Notes: generated by a model not told the origin, from the letters alone. 64,000 nt of DNA from Lytechinus pictus (GCF_037042905.1 NC_087261.1:21253617-21317616); one strand, 5' to 3'. Shown: positions 40,401 through 49,979, counted from the first letter of the stretch. Made by a program: numbers and translations.

Positions 40401-43400
40401 AGTTGGAATATACATGTACTTGCCCAAAAATCTATTTCACTCGACCGAAAAAATCCTTGAAAAAACTTTTACCTCTTCAAAAGAAGGTTTTGCGGCTTTA
40501 TAAACCATTGACCTGTTTCTCTCTTTTGACAAACTGATCTACCTTATTATTGCATTTCTTTTTCCAAAGTGATTTTATCCTGCCTGCCATGACCAAAATT
40601 AGGGTCAATATCATGTCATATCGACCCTAATTTTGGTCATTCTGTGAGAATTTTGCTTGCCCAATTCGGGCAAGTAGTTTTGGTCTTTACTTCAAAACAC
40701 TTGCCCGACTCTAACTTTTACTTGCCCCGGGCAATCAGGCAAGTGCTTATGTAGTACCCTGGTACATAAGAGGTGATATTTGACCTTGACTTTTTAACAG
40801 GTGGAATTTTGCCAAATGGCCCAAAAAGTCATGCATACTAGGATATTGTCAATACAGAAGTTAGGAAACGAGTAGCCTACTATTTACAGTTTTCTCAATA
40901 ATGTACCTAAAAAATCAGTATAATTCAGAATTCGAATAATTAAACTAGACTTCAAGAAAAAGTGGGGCGGTAATATTAACAGTCCAATGATTTTCATGAT
41001 AGTCATATCAACGTTTTTTTTAAACAAAAAGTGGCAACCGCTACATTGGTTTATTCTCTTGACTCAGGTACATGAACTTATACTGTATTCTGATAAACTG
41101 GAGTTTAACCTATAGGATGCAACTTTAGTCCACACTTTCTTGGAATGCTGATTTTCATCTCTACTTCTTAAATATTCATGGCAAAGAAAATTTACTTCAT
41201 AATTTATTGTACAAAGCTATTACCATATTCTGCTCATTTCACAACACAAATAATATTTGAACAACTTTTTTGCCGAAGCATTGAAATAATTTTTGAATGG
41301 TGAATGAGCTGACAACTGCCACTCCATAAAAATTGTGGTGTGAATTAACTAAACCATGGCTATACGAATACCGCCCTTTATTTATAATGGTGCAAATGTG
41401 TGTGTGGGGTGGGGGCAGGGGAGAGGGGGGGGGAAGGGGCTGAAAGAACCTACCGCACCGGTTACACTTTTATCCTTACCACTGTCCTCTGTGATCTCTG
41501 CACAGCTAAGATTCGAAGATCAGATGAGAATTTGATGGATATAACTGGTCCTTTGTCTTCCATTCTGTGATTTCAAGTAAACATAATCATTTATAATCAT
41601 TAGCCGGGTAATATAGGAGCGCCTTGAGCACCTAACAAGGTGGATATGTGCGCAATAAAAATATCCTATATTATTATTATTATTATTATTTCTGTTTACT
41701 ATACAAGAGAGTAAGACCTAATACTTGGTAATAAAATCATATATTCAAGATACAACCATTGGAGTATGGAGTGTGCAATACAATTACACGTACATGTTCT
41801 AGCATTGCATTTTGATCCTTTTTTCCCCCCTTTTTGTACTGACTTTTCTACATTGTCCCTCTTCCTCTGTACTCTTGATTATGGTTCTCCTTTCTTTCTC
41901 CCGTTTTCAGCTTCTGACTTTATATAGCAATTCTTTTCCCCTACCATTTCTCAAAGTAGAAATGTCATCTTTTTATAGCCATACACCCCCTTGCCTTTAG
42001 CAAGGCAATAATCTACACGTGCCACTCTCCACCCAGGCGTAGTGACTGCTCAAGGGCATGATCAGGGTAGCACTAGCCATATCATGCTGGGGTAATAGTT
42101 TGCAGCGCTTAGAATCCTTAGCGCTTTATAAATCTTGCATATATTTCATCACTATTACCTTCGCCTTTCCCATCCTTTCTCAAACTGCGGGATACATTTC
42201 AAACTGTTTTTGTAGCATTATGCAACAGTTCATACATGTACATGTAGAATGACTTAAATCTGATCAAAAAGCAGAATTTCTAATATTTTGTTTATATTGT
42301 AAATGGAGATTACATGTACCATTTTAAGATATCATTGATGTATGATTCATCAATTCATGTATGCATAGCCCCCCCCCCCCCCCCTTACTTCCACAAGCAT
42401 TCTGTATGACTGAGATCATGATTATCTAATAGGTCACTTTGACTTGGGTTTAACTTACAAGTTCATGACTGAAACTGTATTTCTGAAGAAAAATAAGTTA
42501 CCTAAATGTTGTGCTTGTCTTTTCGTCCGGTCCTTTAACAACTACTCCAAAGGCTCCTCCTGATCTCACAGCGAACACCTGAAACAAAATAAAAACGCAT
42601 TATCCAGAATTATAAACTATTTTCTTTGAATCCTATCTTAGAAAGTACATTTCTGTGTATATTATTACACATCATGGGAGGGATATACATACATACATGT
42701 ACACTGTAACCGAATTGTCTAAACTCAGAATAAAGAAAAATATGTGCTTGGCATTACAAGAATTCATTTTTTTCTTGCATTTGGACATTTTGACATGCAT
42801 AGACAGTTCTATGACATTTGCTCCAGCCACAATTGCTCTGAAGGAAAATCTGCACATTAAGCCAAACATAACTTCCTTAACTAACCCTAATCCTGATCCT
42901 TATCTTTATTCTGAACCCAAAACTCTTATTACAATCCTAAGTTCTGTAACCCTATGCCCTCTGAGATATTAAAGACACGAGCAAATGTTGCAAGATCCGC
43001 ACAGACATAATCCATTTATTGCGTGATTTGGGGGCCACAAGATCCAAGGAGTGCATCAGTGCTTAAGTTCATTCATGGTCATCAAAGGCCATAGCTTACA
43101 TGTACATGTAGGAGTCTCCAGTCACCGAGACCATCTTACATGTACATGTACATATCACAAAAAACCTGGCTGGAGACACTTGCTCACTGCAACCATCCTG
43201 CCTGTGGGGAATCTACAGGTAGGACTGTGGTATGCCAATGCTGTGAGCACACACTTTAAAAATCATTAAAATATCACTTTTTGTGACCAAAATTACTAAT
43301 TTCCATACAGTTGCAATTTATTTTCATTAATAAATTGGGAATAGCTGTAATGGAAACTGACAGTGTAAAAAAATTAAGCATTTGTCCCAAAGATAAAGAG

Positions 43401-46400
43401 AAAAGAAGCCAACCATTGCCAACCTTATTTTGTCACTCATGGAGATGTAACAGAGAACAAGGTTATATCACAACCTTGTTCATTGAATGAGTGGCTAGAG
43501 ACAGGACTTTCAATCACCATTAAAGCTTCCAATAGGTTACCTCTTACACTCAGACAATCGCCATCGTTAATTAAAAAAGGCACTTGAAACATTTGTATTT
43601 TCCATTTCAGATTTTTAGGATTGAAGGTTTCATCTTATAAGATATAAGGAAAAAGTTACAAATTTTATATAAAGATTCTTGGTAACTTTTTCCTTATCTT
43701 ATTGTAAGTATTTGGGGCCATTGTGGGAAAAGCAGTCATATATTTTAAAAATACATAACTAAATATAAAACGTTAACAAATAATTACCGTATATAATATT
43801 GACTGGCCTTGAGGGGAACATAAAATATGTCGCCCGCAACAGAATTATATTGGCCCGAGTCTTTAGACAAGGGCAATATGGTTCCTTTAAGGGCGACATA
43901 TTTTATGTTTCCCGAAAGAAGAGCCAGTCAATATTATTATTATTACCTAAAGCTGTACAATGTGTAATTCAAGCTACTATTCGGAACAATTTATATGCCT
44001 GTTTGCTTATCACTACTTCTGATTTCAGGTTATTCACGACCTTAGCGATGTAACCTTTAATAAGCAATTGTGTATGAGGCGCCGAATGTACCAATATTAT
44101 ATAGAACAATTATTTGTTATATAATCATTATTTATTAAATAATAACTATTATTTATATATAATTTACATTTTATTTGTAAATAACTACTATTATATAAAA
44201 TATCATTTCTAATTATTTATATATAATTCCAAGTAATACTTCATTATTTGTAAATAATAATAGTTCGACATTCCATTATTTATAAATAATGATTATTTGT
44301 TTTTCATTATTTATAAATAATGATTATTTGTTTTTCATTATTTATAAATAATGATTATTTGTTTTTCATTATTTATAAATAATGATTATTTGTTTTTCAT
44401 TATTTATAAATAATGATTATTTGTTTTTCATTATTTATAAATAATGATTATTTGTTTTTCATTATTTACAAATAATGATTATTTGTTTTTCATTATTTAT
44501 AAATAATGATTATTTGTTTTTCATTATTTATAAATAATGATAATTGGTTTTTCATTATTTATAAATAATGATTATTTGTTTTTCATTATTTACAAATAAT
44601 GATTATTTGTTTTTCATTATTTATAAATAATGATTATTTGTTTTTCATTATTTATAAATAATTTGTTGAGTTTTCCATTATTTATAAATAATGATTATTT
44701 GTTAAATAATGAAAACGTCTACTTCATTATTTATAAATAATTTTTTCGAGTGCACCATTATTCTCATTATTAATAAATAATCATTATTTAATGTTCGAGT
44801 TTTCCATTATTTATAAATAAAGATTATTTGTTAAATAATGAAATATCTACTTCATTATTTATAAATAATAATTTTGTTTCAATATCCCATTAATCATTAT
44901 TTATAAACAATTTTTACAGTTTGCCATTATATACAAATAATCATTATTTATATACAAATAACCATTATTTATTAAATAATGCCATTATTTATTAAATAAT
45001 GCCATTATTTATTAAATAATGCCATTATTTATTAAATAATGCCATTATTTATTAAATAATGCCATTATTTATTAAATAATGCCATTATTTATTAAATAAT
45101 GGAAAACTCGCTATAACATGCAAATGTGGGACCGCCCATGATATGAATATTCATGATGCGATTTCCTTTTTCGTGATTTTTCTTCACAAATTTTTGTCCA
45201 TTTCCTCTTCATAATGACATTTCTTGAAGCAATTTTCTAGGGATATGGTCTGATTGTAATATTATTCATTTTCTATATAACTTCGTCTTCGTAGAAATAT
45301 CAAAAAGTGTAATTTTATACGATTTTTCCTACAGTTCACAATCCCCATAGGCGCGCGTGTACGGTAGGGACAACCGGTGAATCGACGGAGTGCTCTTCAT
45401 CGAAATACTACGTTGGTTGGTCCGCGGAAGTGGCGGGCGGAATTTAGCCCGAATCCTCGATGGAAGTCGATCAAGTGCATATGAGCTGAGAGAGTGAAAT
45501 ATCAGTGTACTTGTACAGGCCCTTCTACTTTTTATAATTATTTCTTGTTGCTTTTTTGTTAAGTTAATTTTTCCTGGTGTAGAGATAAGTTTCAGTTCTA
45601 ATAATGCACTTCAAATACATTTTGGAGTGTCTGTTTGAGGCGTTTGGGGCGATTTCACCCTGGCCCCAAAATGCTCGCAACGACAATACGGGGGCATGAT
45701 GACCCCTAAATTTTTAAAAACTTATTTTTCTATTGAAAATTATCTCAAAATTCACCAAAAGTGTGCACGAAAGCCTTCGTATTTCACTTTTAAAACTCCA
45801 AAAAGTGCCCAAATGACAAGCTTGGTCGCTTCGCTGTGTCGCATTCAACTTGAGAACGTTTACGCGTCTGCTTCGATATATCCCCCCCCCCCTCCTCCGA
45901 AAGAAATTCTGTATACGGCCATGCTCTAAAGAGCCTGGCACATTGATTTATGTATACTTTCATTTTCATTATTTTTATCTCATTATCAACATGGCCTTAC
46001 GCAGAATTTTTTCCAGGGGGGCCGGGGCCGGAGCATGACGCGCGTAAACTTTCTCAAAAAAATCTTGAAAGCGAGACAGCCACGGGACCAAGCCCAAATG
46101 ACAAGCTTGGTCGCTTCGCTGTCTCGCTTTCAACTTGAGAACGTTTACGCGCGTCTGCCCCCACCCCCCGAAAGAAATTCTGTGAACGGCAGCATATGGC
46201 ACATTGATTTATATGTACTTTTCATTTTCATTATTTTTATCACATTATCATCATGGCCTTACACAGAATTTTTACCGGGGGGGGGGGGGGAGCAGCTAGG
46301 ACGCGCGTAAAGTTTCTAAAAAAAATCTTGAAAGCGAGACAGCGACGCGACCAAGCTCAAATGACAAGCTTGGTCGCTTCGCTTTTTCAAGATTTTTATG

Positions 46401-49400
46401 AGAAAGTTTACGCGCGTCCTGCTCCCCCCACCCCCCCCCCCCCCCCCCGGAAAAAATTCTGCGTAAGGCCATGATGATAATGAGATAAAAATAATGAAAA
46501 TGAAGTATACATAAATCAATGTGCCAGGCTCTTTAGAGCATGGCCGTATACATAATTTCTTTCGGAGGAGGGGGGGGGGGGAAGCAGACGCGTAAACGTT
46601 CTCAAGTTGAAAGCGACACAGCGAAGCGACCAAGCTTGTCATTTGGGCACTTTTTGGAGTTTTAAAAGTGAAATACGAAGGCTTTCGTGCACACTTTTGG
46701 TGAATTTTGTGATAATTTTCAATAGAAAAATAAGTTTTTACAAATTTAGGGGTCATCATGCCCCCGTATTGTCGTTGCGAGCATTTTGGGGCCAGGGTGA
46801 AATTGCCCCAAACGCCTCAAACAGACACTCCAAAATGTATTTGAAGTGCATTATTAGAACTGAAACTTATCTCTACACCAGGAAAAATTAACTTAACAAA
46901 AAAGCAACAAGAAATAATTATAAAAAGTAGAAGGGCCTGTACAAGTACACTGATATTTCACTCTCTCAGCTCATATGCACTTGATCGACTTCCATCGAGG
47001 ATTCGGGCTAAATTCCGCCCGCCACTTCCGGGGACCAACCAACGTAGTATTTCGATGAAGAGCACTCCGTCGATTCACCGGTTGTCCCTACCGTACACGC
47101 GCGCCTATGGGGATTGTGAACTGTAGGAAAAATCGTATAAAATTACACTTTTTGATATTTCTACGAAGACGAAGTTATATAGAAAATGAAGAATATTACA
47201 ATCAGACCATATCCCTAGAAAATTGCTTCAAGAAATGTCATTATGAAGAGGAAATGGACAAAAATTTGTGAAGAAAAATCACGAAAAAGGAAATCGCATC
47301 ATGAATATTCATATCATGGGCGGTCCCACATTTGCATGTTATAGCGAGTTTTCCATTATTTAATAAATAATGGCATTATTTAATAAATAATGGCATTATT
47401 TAATAAATAATGGCATTATTTAATAAATAATGGCATTATTTAATAAATAATGGTTATTTGTATATAAATAATGATTATTTGTATATAATGGCAAACTGTA
47501 AAAATTGTTTATAAATAATGATTAATGGGATATTGAAACAAAATTATTATTTATAAATAATGAAGTAGATATTTCATTATTTAACAAATAATCTTTATTT
47601 ATAAATAATGGAAAACTCGAACATTAAATAATGATTATTTATAAATAATGAGAATAATGGTGCACTCGAAAAAATTATTTATAAATAATGAAGTAGACGT
47701 TTTCATTATTTAACAAATAATCATTATTTATAAATAATGGAAAACTCAACAAATTATTTATAAATAATGAAAAACAAATAATCATTATTTATAAATAATG
47801 GAAAACTCAACAAATTATTTGTAAATAATGAAAAACAAATAATCATTATTTATAAATAATGAAAAACAAATAATCATTATTTATAAATAATGAAAAACAA
47901 ATAATCATTATTTATAAATAATGAAAAACAAATAATCATTATTTGTAAATAATGAAAAACAAATAATCATTATTTATAAATAATGAAAAACAAATAATCA
48001 TTATTTATAAATAATGAAAAACAAATAATCATTATTTGTAAATAATGAAAAACAAATAATCATTATTTATAAATAATGAAAAACAAATAATCATTATTTA
48101 TAAATAATGAAAAACAAATAATCATTATTTATAAATAATGGAATGTCGAACTATTATTATTTACAAATAATGAAGTATTACTTGGAATTATATATAAATA
48201 ATTAGAAATGATATTTTATATAATAGTAGTTATTTACAAATAAAATGTAAATTATATATAAATAATAGTTATTATTTAATAAATAATGATTATATAACAA
48301 ATAATTGTTCTATATAATATTGGTACATTCGGCGCCTCATAATTGTGACGTAATTGTTACATGTACCTTGCAGTCGCGCATCATGCATGGCACGCACATA
48401 CACTCAACGCATAGAAATCTTGCGCCTTGGTTACGTTTGTGTATGCCGCACTGGCCTCGCCGCGCATTGCCTACAATGTGTTGTACTTTGTTTCATGAAC
48501 TGGTTCCAGCAAGATTTCTGAAATACTGAAATTAGCGATCAGAATCGGCTCCAACTGCGCAAGCGCATTAGCAGAAATATGGCCAATATTGTCCTCTATT
48601 TTGTACAGGATTCCTATGGGCAAAGCCCGGGGAGGGCAACATGGCAAATTTATTATTTAACAAATACTAAAATTTAATAAGTGATTATGAATATAAATTA
48701 TTATTATAATATTTATAATCACGTATTAAATTTTAGCCAAGGCTCCATGCATGATGAAGAAGTATATATGTCAAAATAATAAAAAATATCATCATGGAGT
48801 CCTCAAGGCTATGTAGGACCCCCTTCCATAATTTGGCATAAATGTTTTTTTTGTCCTAGGAACTGAAAACAAACAGGGGTGGTATTCTGAGATCCATTTT
48901 ATCTCAGATAAAATAAAATATTTTATCTCCGTTAAAATCAGTGAGATAAAATACCCTTAAAATCTCTCCGAATTGGTATTCTGAGAACAATTTTATGTTC
49001 ATTTTATCTCTGTAAGACACACCTATTTTTTAATCAATATCCAATTAGAAACGCGCTTTTATAGCTCTCTCATATCACTCAACCAATGAAAATCCATTCC
49101 GCCAGGAGGTGTGGCAAAGGAGTGAGATTGCGTCAATTTATTAACTTCAATCACGCTTGCAATATACGCTTGCGCATTTTTACAGAGATTTCTTTTTAAA
49201 AAATGACAATATATTCATCTTTTTTCGAAGTCTATATTGCATCTTTTCAAGCATCATTTCAAAGACAATATTAGTCAAGAAAAGTCTTATGAAATTCTTC
49301 CTGATTGTACAGGAATAACGTTAAGGTATTATTTTCAATAGGCCTAAATATATAATTTTTCTTCATTTTCATGTCAACATTTGTAGTTAATTCACCAAGA

Positions 49401-49979
49401 AATAATGATGAAATCAACGTCGCGGAGATAAAATAGCCCCTACCCTCTTTTAAGTTTATTTTATTTTTTCTTCAAAGAAGTAACATGAGCGCAAGCACAT
49501 CATTCGCGTTGCAATGCCATTGCCAATGGCCAGAAGCCCAGATACGCGATGGGTATGTCTACGCACATGACGCAGGCACTCCTCTGTTGCGTATCATCTG
49601 TAGATACGCAGATACAATTTCTACGCAAGATAAAATGACCTCAGAATACGTCCCCAGACCTCTAACGTTAGTCGTTTTTTCCGTTAAATCCGATCGACGT
49701 CCGACTCAGCTCAGACCTCAGTCTCACTCTCAGACTCAGATCAAGCGCAGCTTCACACGCACACGCCCACATTAACATCCGAACCAGCGACTAATGACGG
49801 TGTAGATACCCGGAAGCTCTGGCGACAATCAGAGACAGCGTTCCGCCGGAATAGTGTTTTCGCAGCTCACTTACCTGTCGTTTTACCTCATCGTAAAATA
49901 CGTTGGTCTGACGGCTGATAGGTTCAAATCTTATCGGATTTCCCGACAGTTCTACATAGTGTGATTGGTCCTCAGCCAT
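18502..49979 (-). CDS. RMC1: RMC1, regulator of the MON1-CCZ1 complex (C18orf8/Mic1)
   Basis: Twenty exons read right to left: 49875-49979, 42502-42578, 41480-41564, 39237-39296, 37968-38126, 35346-35414, 33639-33742, 32795-32884, 32245-32314, 31491-31526, 30588-30753, 29921-29940 (tentative), 29368-29454, 28779-28848, 27289-27392, 26345-26467, 22158-22235, 21173-21346, 20298-20523 and 18502-18575. They join in phase to 658 codons plus stop; human RMC1 is of nearly the same length. The N-terminal half resembles the RMC1 beta-propeller (FAVRSGGAFGVVVKGPD, IVFITDHGLELYQV, GAEIVLYQL). Residues from about 476 to 634 form the Mic1 domain (EYIRSLNQYQIPVQ, LSDSKPIACLLLSLES, RLTTANEEIIEVLLSK, FFEQRN). 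RMC1 binds MON1-CCZ1, the exchange factor for Rab7, on late endosomes and in autophagy. Intron 1 holds a giant palindrome. Identity rests on remembered family similarity along the whole length. Confidence 0.95.
18828..19139. mobile_element. GGCCCGTATTCTGAAG-type MITE (copy 2)
   Basis: Starts GGCCCGTATTCTGAAGAC and ends TTCAGAATACGGGCC. It lies in the last RMC1 intron. Confidence 0.8.
20860..21170. repeat. tandem ACAACCATCT-type repeat
   Basis: Irregular copies of a 10-11 base phrase (ACAACCATCT/ACAACCACCT) fill an RMC1 intron next to exon 21173-21346. The phrase ATATCCAGTG recurs near 20935 and 21180, so part of the array looks like a duplication of sequence around the exon's 3' end. Confidence 0.75.
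21465..21671. mobile_element. Tc1/mariner-type MITE, CAGTGGAGGTCAAAAG end
   Basis: A 207-bp element with TA on both sides. The left end CAGTGGAGGTCAAAAGTTAG matches the inverse of the right end (CAGATGTGTTTAAAAGTTAG), followed by shared GTGAACCCCACCA. CAGTG-plus-GGTCAAAAGT ends are typical of Tc1-like elements. It lies in an RMC1 intron. Confidence 0.85.
22311..22540. repeat. (CCA)n-(CTACCA)n-(CTA)n-(AAT)n microsatellite
   Basis: A compound trinucleotide run changing from CCA through CTACCA to CTA and then AAT, in the RMC1 intron between exons 22158-22235 and 26345-26467. Poly-His, Tyr, Val and Ser frames here are artefacts. Confidence 0.95.
22643..22834. mobile_element. MITE, GGGCCTTTTCACACGTG ends
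   Basis: The left end GCCTTTTCACACGTGAATC mirrors the right end CACCATGTGAAAGGGC. The interior mirrors GATTCTAATCATG/GATTAGCATTTG-type phrases. A weaker relative may lie at 51855-51970. Confidence 0.6.
23010..23320. mobile_element. GGCCCGTATTCTGAAG-type MITE (copy 3)
   Basis: Starts GGCCCGTATTCTGAAGTCGG and ends CTTCACAATATGGGCC. The arms carry GGTTTAACTTAAACTCAGG and the inverse, and central AAATGATATC-type sequence. CAAG flanks both sides imperfectly. Confidence 0.85.
23321..24407. other. RMC1 intron sequence, nothing recognised
   Basis: AT-rich intron sequence with a short C/T-rich patch at 23790-23815. Frames here lack family similarity or splice support. Confidence 0.4.
24408..24612. 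repeat. imperfect palindrome (MITE remnant)
   Basis: Mirrors CAAATTTGACCGAACTCAAG on the left with CTGAGTTTGGTAAAATTTG on the right, and ATTTACTTTGGGT with ACCCAAAGTAAAT. The outer boundaries are unclear. Confidence 0.55.
25742..26038. mobile_element. MITE, CTTAACTCTTAATGTGCCAT ends
   Basis: The left phrase TCTTAATGTGCCATTCACTG is mirrored by ATGGCACATTAAGGGTTAA on the right, with a poly-T tract in between. It lies in an RMC1 intron. Confidence 0.65.
26517..26583 (+). repeat. tRNA-like SINE head
   Basis: A box A-like TGGCTCAGTGGTTTCTGAC is followed by box B GGTTCGAATCC, and terminal GTGGCT pairs with AGCCAC. It looks like a tRNA-derived SINE head or tRNA pseudogene, plus strand, inside an RMC1 intron. 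No good anticodon stem is seen. Confidence 0.6.
26628..26779. mobile_element. short MITE, CCAGGGGCCCGTTGCAGAAA ends
   Basis: A 152-bp palindrome with ends CCAGGGGCCCGTTGCAGAAA and TTTCTGCAACGGGTCCCTGG. The interior mirrors GCATTTAAACGCAAG and GCAACTTTTTC-type sequence, plus GCGCGCTGTTGATTGG. Confidence 0.75.
28332..28751. mobile_element. 420-bp foldback MITE
   Basis: An almost complete palindrome beginning TAGCCCTAATTCACCAAGG and ending CATTGTGAATTTGGGCTA. The centre mirrors GAGTCCACTGTTTGAAGAG and its inverse. Further out it mirrors GTCCAATGCTGATGCGCGCG and its inverse. It ends 27 bases before an RMC1 exon (28779-28848). Confidence 0.85.
29921..29940 (-). CDS. RMC1: RMC1 candidate 20-nt microexon
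   Basis: Exon 30588-30753 ends in phase 1 (after a T), and exon 29368-29454 begins in phase 0, so 2+3n bases are missing. In human RMC1 about eight residues containing Trp-Ile-Val-Phe lie there. The stretch 29921-29940 has an AG before it and GTAAAA after it on the minus strand. It restores frame and adds SPRKFIL. The upstream pyrimidine tract is weak, so this is the least certain exon. Confidence 0.45.
30783..31088 (-). mobile_element. tRNA-derived SINE (copy 1)
   Basis: On the minus strand, a box A-like TGGCCCAGTGGATTAGTC precedes box B GGTTCGAATCCC. A body follows (CACATTGTGCTGCACTCGAC, GAATGGGTACCCGG), then an ATT-repeat tail at 30783-30796. It is the same family and orientation as 38829-39132. 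It lies in the RMC1 intron just upstream of exon 30588-30753. Confidence 0.85.
31349..31440. repeat. truncated left end of the GTCTCAYCTG repeat
   Basis: Shares AATGCCTCAGGCAGTCTCA and AATATCGCAGCAATGCTGA-type phrases with the start of the larger array element at 39335-40284. It runs close to RMC1 exon 31491-31526. Confidence 0.6.
31789..31979. mobile_element. MITE, GGTTTCACAAA ends (copy 2)
   Basis: Left GGAGGTTTCACAAACATTC, right TCTTTGTGAAACACTCCC. The interior mirrors GAGTCGCACTTAAATGC and CAAGTGCGACTCTAAG, as in the 16910-17113 copy. Confidence 0.8.
32967..33262. mobile_element. GGCCCGTATTCTGAAG-type MITE (copy 4)
   Basis: A degraded copy. The left end is CCATTTTCTGAAGTTAGG and the right end ACATCAGAATATGGGCC. 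It carries the internal block GGCCATGGTCTA. Confidence 0.7.
33855..34247. mobile_element. inverted repeat built of ATTTGGTCTAAT phrases
   Basis: A symmetric element. The left half is a chain of phrases such as CCATTTCGTCTAAT and CAGTTGGTCTAAT, and the right half is their inverse (ATTAGACCAAATGG, GGACCAACTGG). The centre is near 34050-34085. A degraded relative is at about 37614-37950. Confidence 0.7.
35734..36653. mobile_element. 920-bp hAT-like element, 8-bp target duplication CCCCTGTG
   Basis: Starts TAGGCCTGGGACTTTCGGG and ends with GTTTTAGTCCCAGCCCTA. CCCCTGTG is directly repeated at 35726-35733 and 36654-36661. Subterminal regions are rich in GGGTACCCG-type palindromes. Short inverted ends with an 8-bp duplication indicate hAT. 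Internal frames are short and show no transposase motif I recognise. It lies in RMC1 intron 5. Confidence 0.85.
36789..37203. mobile_element. TTAA-bounded foldback MITE, family B intact copy
   Basis: A 415-bp palindrome starting TTAAAGGACAAGTCCACCCC and ending GGGGTGGAATTGACCTTTAA. The arms mirror TCATCAAAATCGGATGTAAA and its inverse. Confidence 0.85.
37332..37609. mobile_element. family D MITE (copy 2)
   Basis: Starts CTGGGCCCCGTCTTACAAAG and ends CTTTGTAAGATGGGGCCCTGG-type sequence, 278 bp like the 17992-18269 copy. It lies in an RMC1 intron. Confidence 0.85.
38829..39132 (-). mobile_element. tRNA-derived SINE (copy 2)
   Basis: On the minus strand, GGCGTCGTGGTCTTGTGGCT begins a tRNA-like head, and box B GGTCGATTCCC follows. 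It has the same body as 30783-31088 (CACATTGTGCTGCACTCAAC) and an AT-repeat tail near 38830. It lies 104 bases from RMC1 exon 39237-39296. Confidence 0.8.
39335..40284. repeat. ~162-bp tandem array element with DR1 motifs
   Basis: Units are marked by GATGTTCAGTGATACTTGAT near 39422, 39586, 39748, 39910 and 40103. Successive spacings are about 162 bases, the last about 193. TGACCTTTGACCT occurs at 39708, 39871 and 40063, with a one-base variant at 39546. The outer edges carry GTCTCACCTGCAT on the left and its inverse ATGCAGGTGAGAC on the right, and a (GCC)n run precedes the right edge. It lies in RMC1 intron 3. Confidence 0.8.
40342..40761. mobile_element. MITE, CAGGGTGCTACATAA ends
   Basis: Left CAGGGTGCTACATAA, right TTATGTAGTACCCTG. 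The arms mirror GGGCAAGTAAATTT and ACTTGCCC, and the centre is CGACCCTAATTTTGGTCA and its inverse. A lone left end is at about 34638-34685. Confidence 0.8.
41601..41692 (+). repeat. SINE-like 3' tail with (ATT)n
   Basis: GAGCGCCTTGAGCACCTAAC followed by GGATATGTGCGCAATAAAAA and an ATT run. It resembles the tail of dispersed tRNA-derived SINEs. No head was found. Confidence 0.5.
42811..42992. mobile_element. MITE-like repeat, ATTTGCTCC ends (copy 4)
   Basis: Starts ATGACATTTGCTCCAGCCAC and ends GACACGAGCAAATGTTGC. It is more degraded than the other three copies and lies in RMC1 intron 1. Confidence 0.55.
43795..43937. mobile_element. 143-bp palindromic MITE
   Basis: AATATTGACTGGCC on the left mirrors GCCAGTCAATATT on the right. 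The arms mirror GGGAACATAAAATATGTCGC and its inverse. It lies in RMC1 intron 1 close to the giant palindrome. Confidence 0.75.
44263..44650. repeat. 31-bp tandem repeat, left arm
   Basis: About a dozen copies of a 31-base unit containing the perfect palindrome CATTATTTATAAATAATG followed by ATTATTTGTTTTT. The mirrored array occupies about 47755-48140 in the right arm. Confidence 0.9.
44962..45101. repeat. 20-bp tandem repeat, left arm (7 copies)
   Basis: Seven copies of CCATTATTTATTAAATAATG. The mirrored array at about 47352-47452 has five, so the arms differ in copy number. Confidence 0.85.
48877..49654. mobile_element. MITE-like element, GGGGTGGTATTCTGAG ends
   Basis: The left end GGGGTGGTATTCTGAGATC mirrors the right CTCAGAATACGTCCCC. 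The arms contain repeated TTTTATCTC and GAGATAAAAT. A second internal GGTATTCTGAGAAC at 48974 suggests a nested or duplicated end. It lies in RMC1 intron 1. Confidence 0.6.
49875..49979 (-). CDS. RMC1: RMC1 exon 1 with start codon
   Basis: The ATG at 49979-49977 begins a 35-residue exon (MAEDQSHYVELSGNPIRFEP at its start), ending in CAG before a GTAAG donor. It aligns with the vertebrate RMC1 N-terminus, which also has a Tyr-x-Glu-Leu and an Arg/Gln-Phe-Glu near the start. No TATA box is evident upstream (50000-50100). Confidence 0.9.

Larger units (their letters stand above)
44073..48341. mobile_element. 4.27-kb giant foldback element (palindrome)
   Basis: The left arm, 44073 to about 46070, is the near-exact inverse of the right arm, about 46375 to 48341. 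The outer ends are TATGAGGCGCCGAATGTACC and its inverse, and ATTGTG is repeated directly just outside both (44067-44072 and 48342-48347). The arms consist of an AT-rich outer part with tandem palindromic units (44263-44650 and 47700-48130), a unique part (about 45110-45850 and 46580-47345), and an inner GC-richer part. The central 300 bp contains further hairpins. The arms differ at only a few sites, for example ATTATTCATT against ATTCTTCATT. Frames inside are shadows. It lies wholly in RMC1 intron 1. It could be a foldback-type transposon or, less likely, an assembly artefact. Confidence 0.85.

Noticed and set aside
45696..46891. Frames in the giant palindrome with a repeated SAQMTSLVASL phrase
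   Set aside because: They occur mirrored on both strands and come from the repeated GCTTGGTCGCTTCGCTG hairpin arms, with no conserved domain.
44263..48140. CRISPR-like array of regular repeats
   Set aside because: Units are directly adjacent with no unique spacers, in a eukaryotic intron, and are mirrored in the opposite arm.
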